Origin: Homarus americanus
Taxonomy: Eukaryota; Arthropoda; Malacostraca; Decapoda; Nephropidae
Direction: 5' to 3'
Assembly: GCF_018991925.1 (NCBI RefSeq)
Contig: NW_024737068.1
Span: forward strand, 1,697,560 to 1,761,559
DNA: 64,000 nucleotides
Each line of letters starts with the position of its first letter. Within the stretch, counting starts at the first letter, position 1. Position numbers and translations under genes: made by a program. Positions 63,761 to 64,000 of the stretch are shown one piece after another. The notes beneath the pieces were generated by a model. It made no database searches. It was not told where the DNA came from and worked only from the letters and a program-made list of their open reading frames with translations.

Positions 63761-64000
63761 TTTTTATTTAGCTCATAAAATTCATACAAATTATCCGGCC
63801 AGAATATAATTTACATTGCTGGAATTCTTACAATTTGATGATCATTTTGAATATAAACATCATAGATTTTGCATTAGACATACAAATTTTAGATGTAATG
63901 TTTACTCTGAGTAAATATGTTATCTTTTGTGAAAAATATATGACATTTATATTCAAAATATTCCTGGTCTTACAAGGAATCCAGCAATGTCAATTATATT

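Overview
This is eukaryotic nuclear DNA, most likely from an arthropod and by its texture probably a decapod crustacean. Pointers are large microsatellite and minisatellite arrays, short interstitial CCTAA (TTAGG-type) runs, and dense relics of non-LTR, Ty3/Gypsy, Tc1/mariner, pogo/Tigger and hAT elements. The species assignment is inference. I saw no rRNA, tRNA, CRISPR array or bacterial-style operon. Host coding content is sparse: a duplicated polycystin-1-like gene and one small possible two-exon gene.

Layout. 0-4.3 kb is simple sequence (purine/pyrimidine skew, CAC/CAT array, CT arrays) and tails of non-LTR elements. 4.5-8.7 kb is a long minus-strand CR1/Jockey-type LINE. 9-16 kb holds a second LINE fragment, two arrays of one 21-bp repeat, a long LTR-like element between them and a clean solo LTR (14692-15447). 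16.5-22 kb is polycystin-like copy 1 with its GT-rich upstream minisatellite. 22-28.5 kb contains small inverted-repeat elements, a reverse transcriptase with a nuclease-like C terminus bordered by AGT repeats, and two hAT-type MITEs. 28.7-32.2 kb is a minus-strand Gypsy element lacking its reverse transcriptase. 32.2-38.4 kb has MITEs, a frameshifted Tc1-like transposase and the small gene candidate. 39.2-45.9 kb is polycystin-like copy 2, its upstream minisatellite broken by two LINE tails. 45.9-54.5 kb is mostly CR1-type LINE copies, one split by a 1.5-kb LTR-like insertion with a 5-bp target duplication. 54.5-64 kb has a foldback element, a nearly intact Tigger element with perfect ends, and a decayed second pogo-type element.

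Main biology. The two polycystin-like genes (18040-21777 and 42007-45759) are uninterrupted 1245- and 1250-codon frames. Each has a signal peptide, a REJ-like ectodomain, a degenerate GPS motif, about 58 pentapeptides built on VTGVP/VTGEP, one membrane helix, a PLAT domain and four further helices, then ends before the channel half of polycystin-1. They lie in a roughly 4.3-kb direct duplication about 24 kb apart. The repeat block also reads open on the other strand as a nearly identical pentapeptide series.

A second pattern: the long LTR-like family (11.4-13.4, 31.5-32.2 and 46.4-47.9 kb, with a related piece at 63.3-63.6 kb) shows, on the minus strand, a 20-25-bp direct repeat whose first copy ends in a splice-donor-like CAG-GT and whose second copy ends in a pyrimidine tract plus AG. 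This would define a 174-214-nt intron. Sequence statements come from reading the window; family assignments rest on remembered motifs, with no database search.
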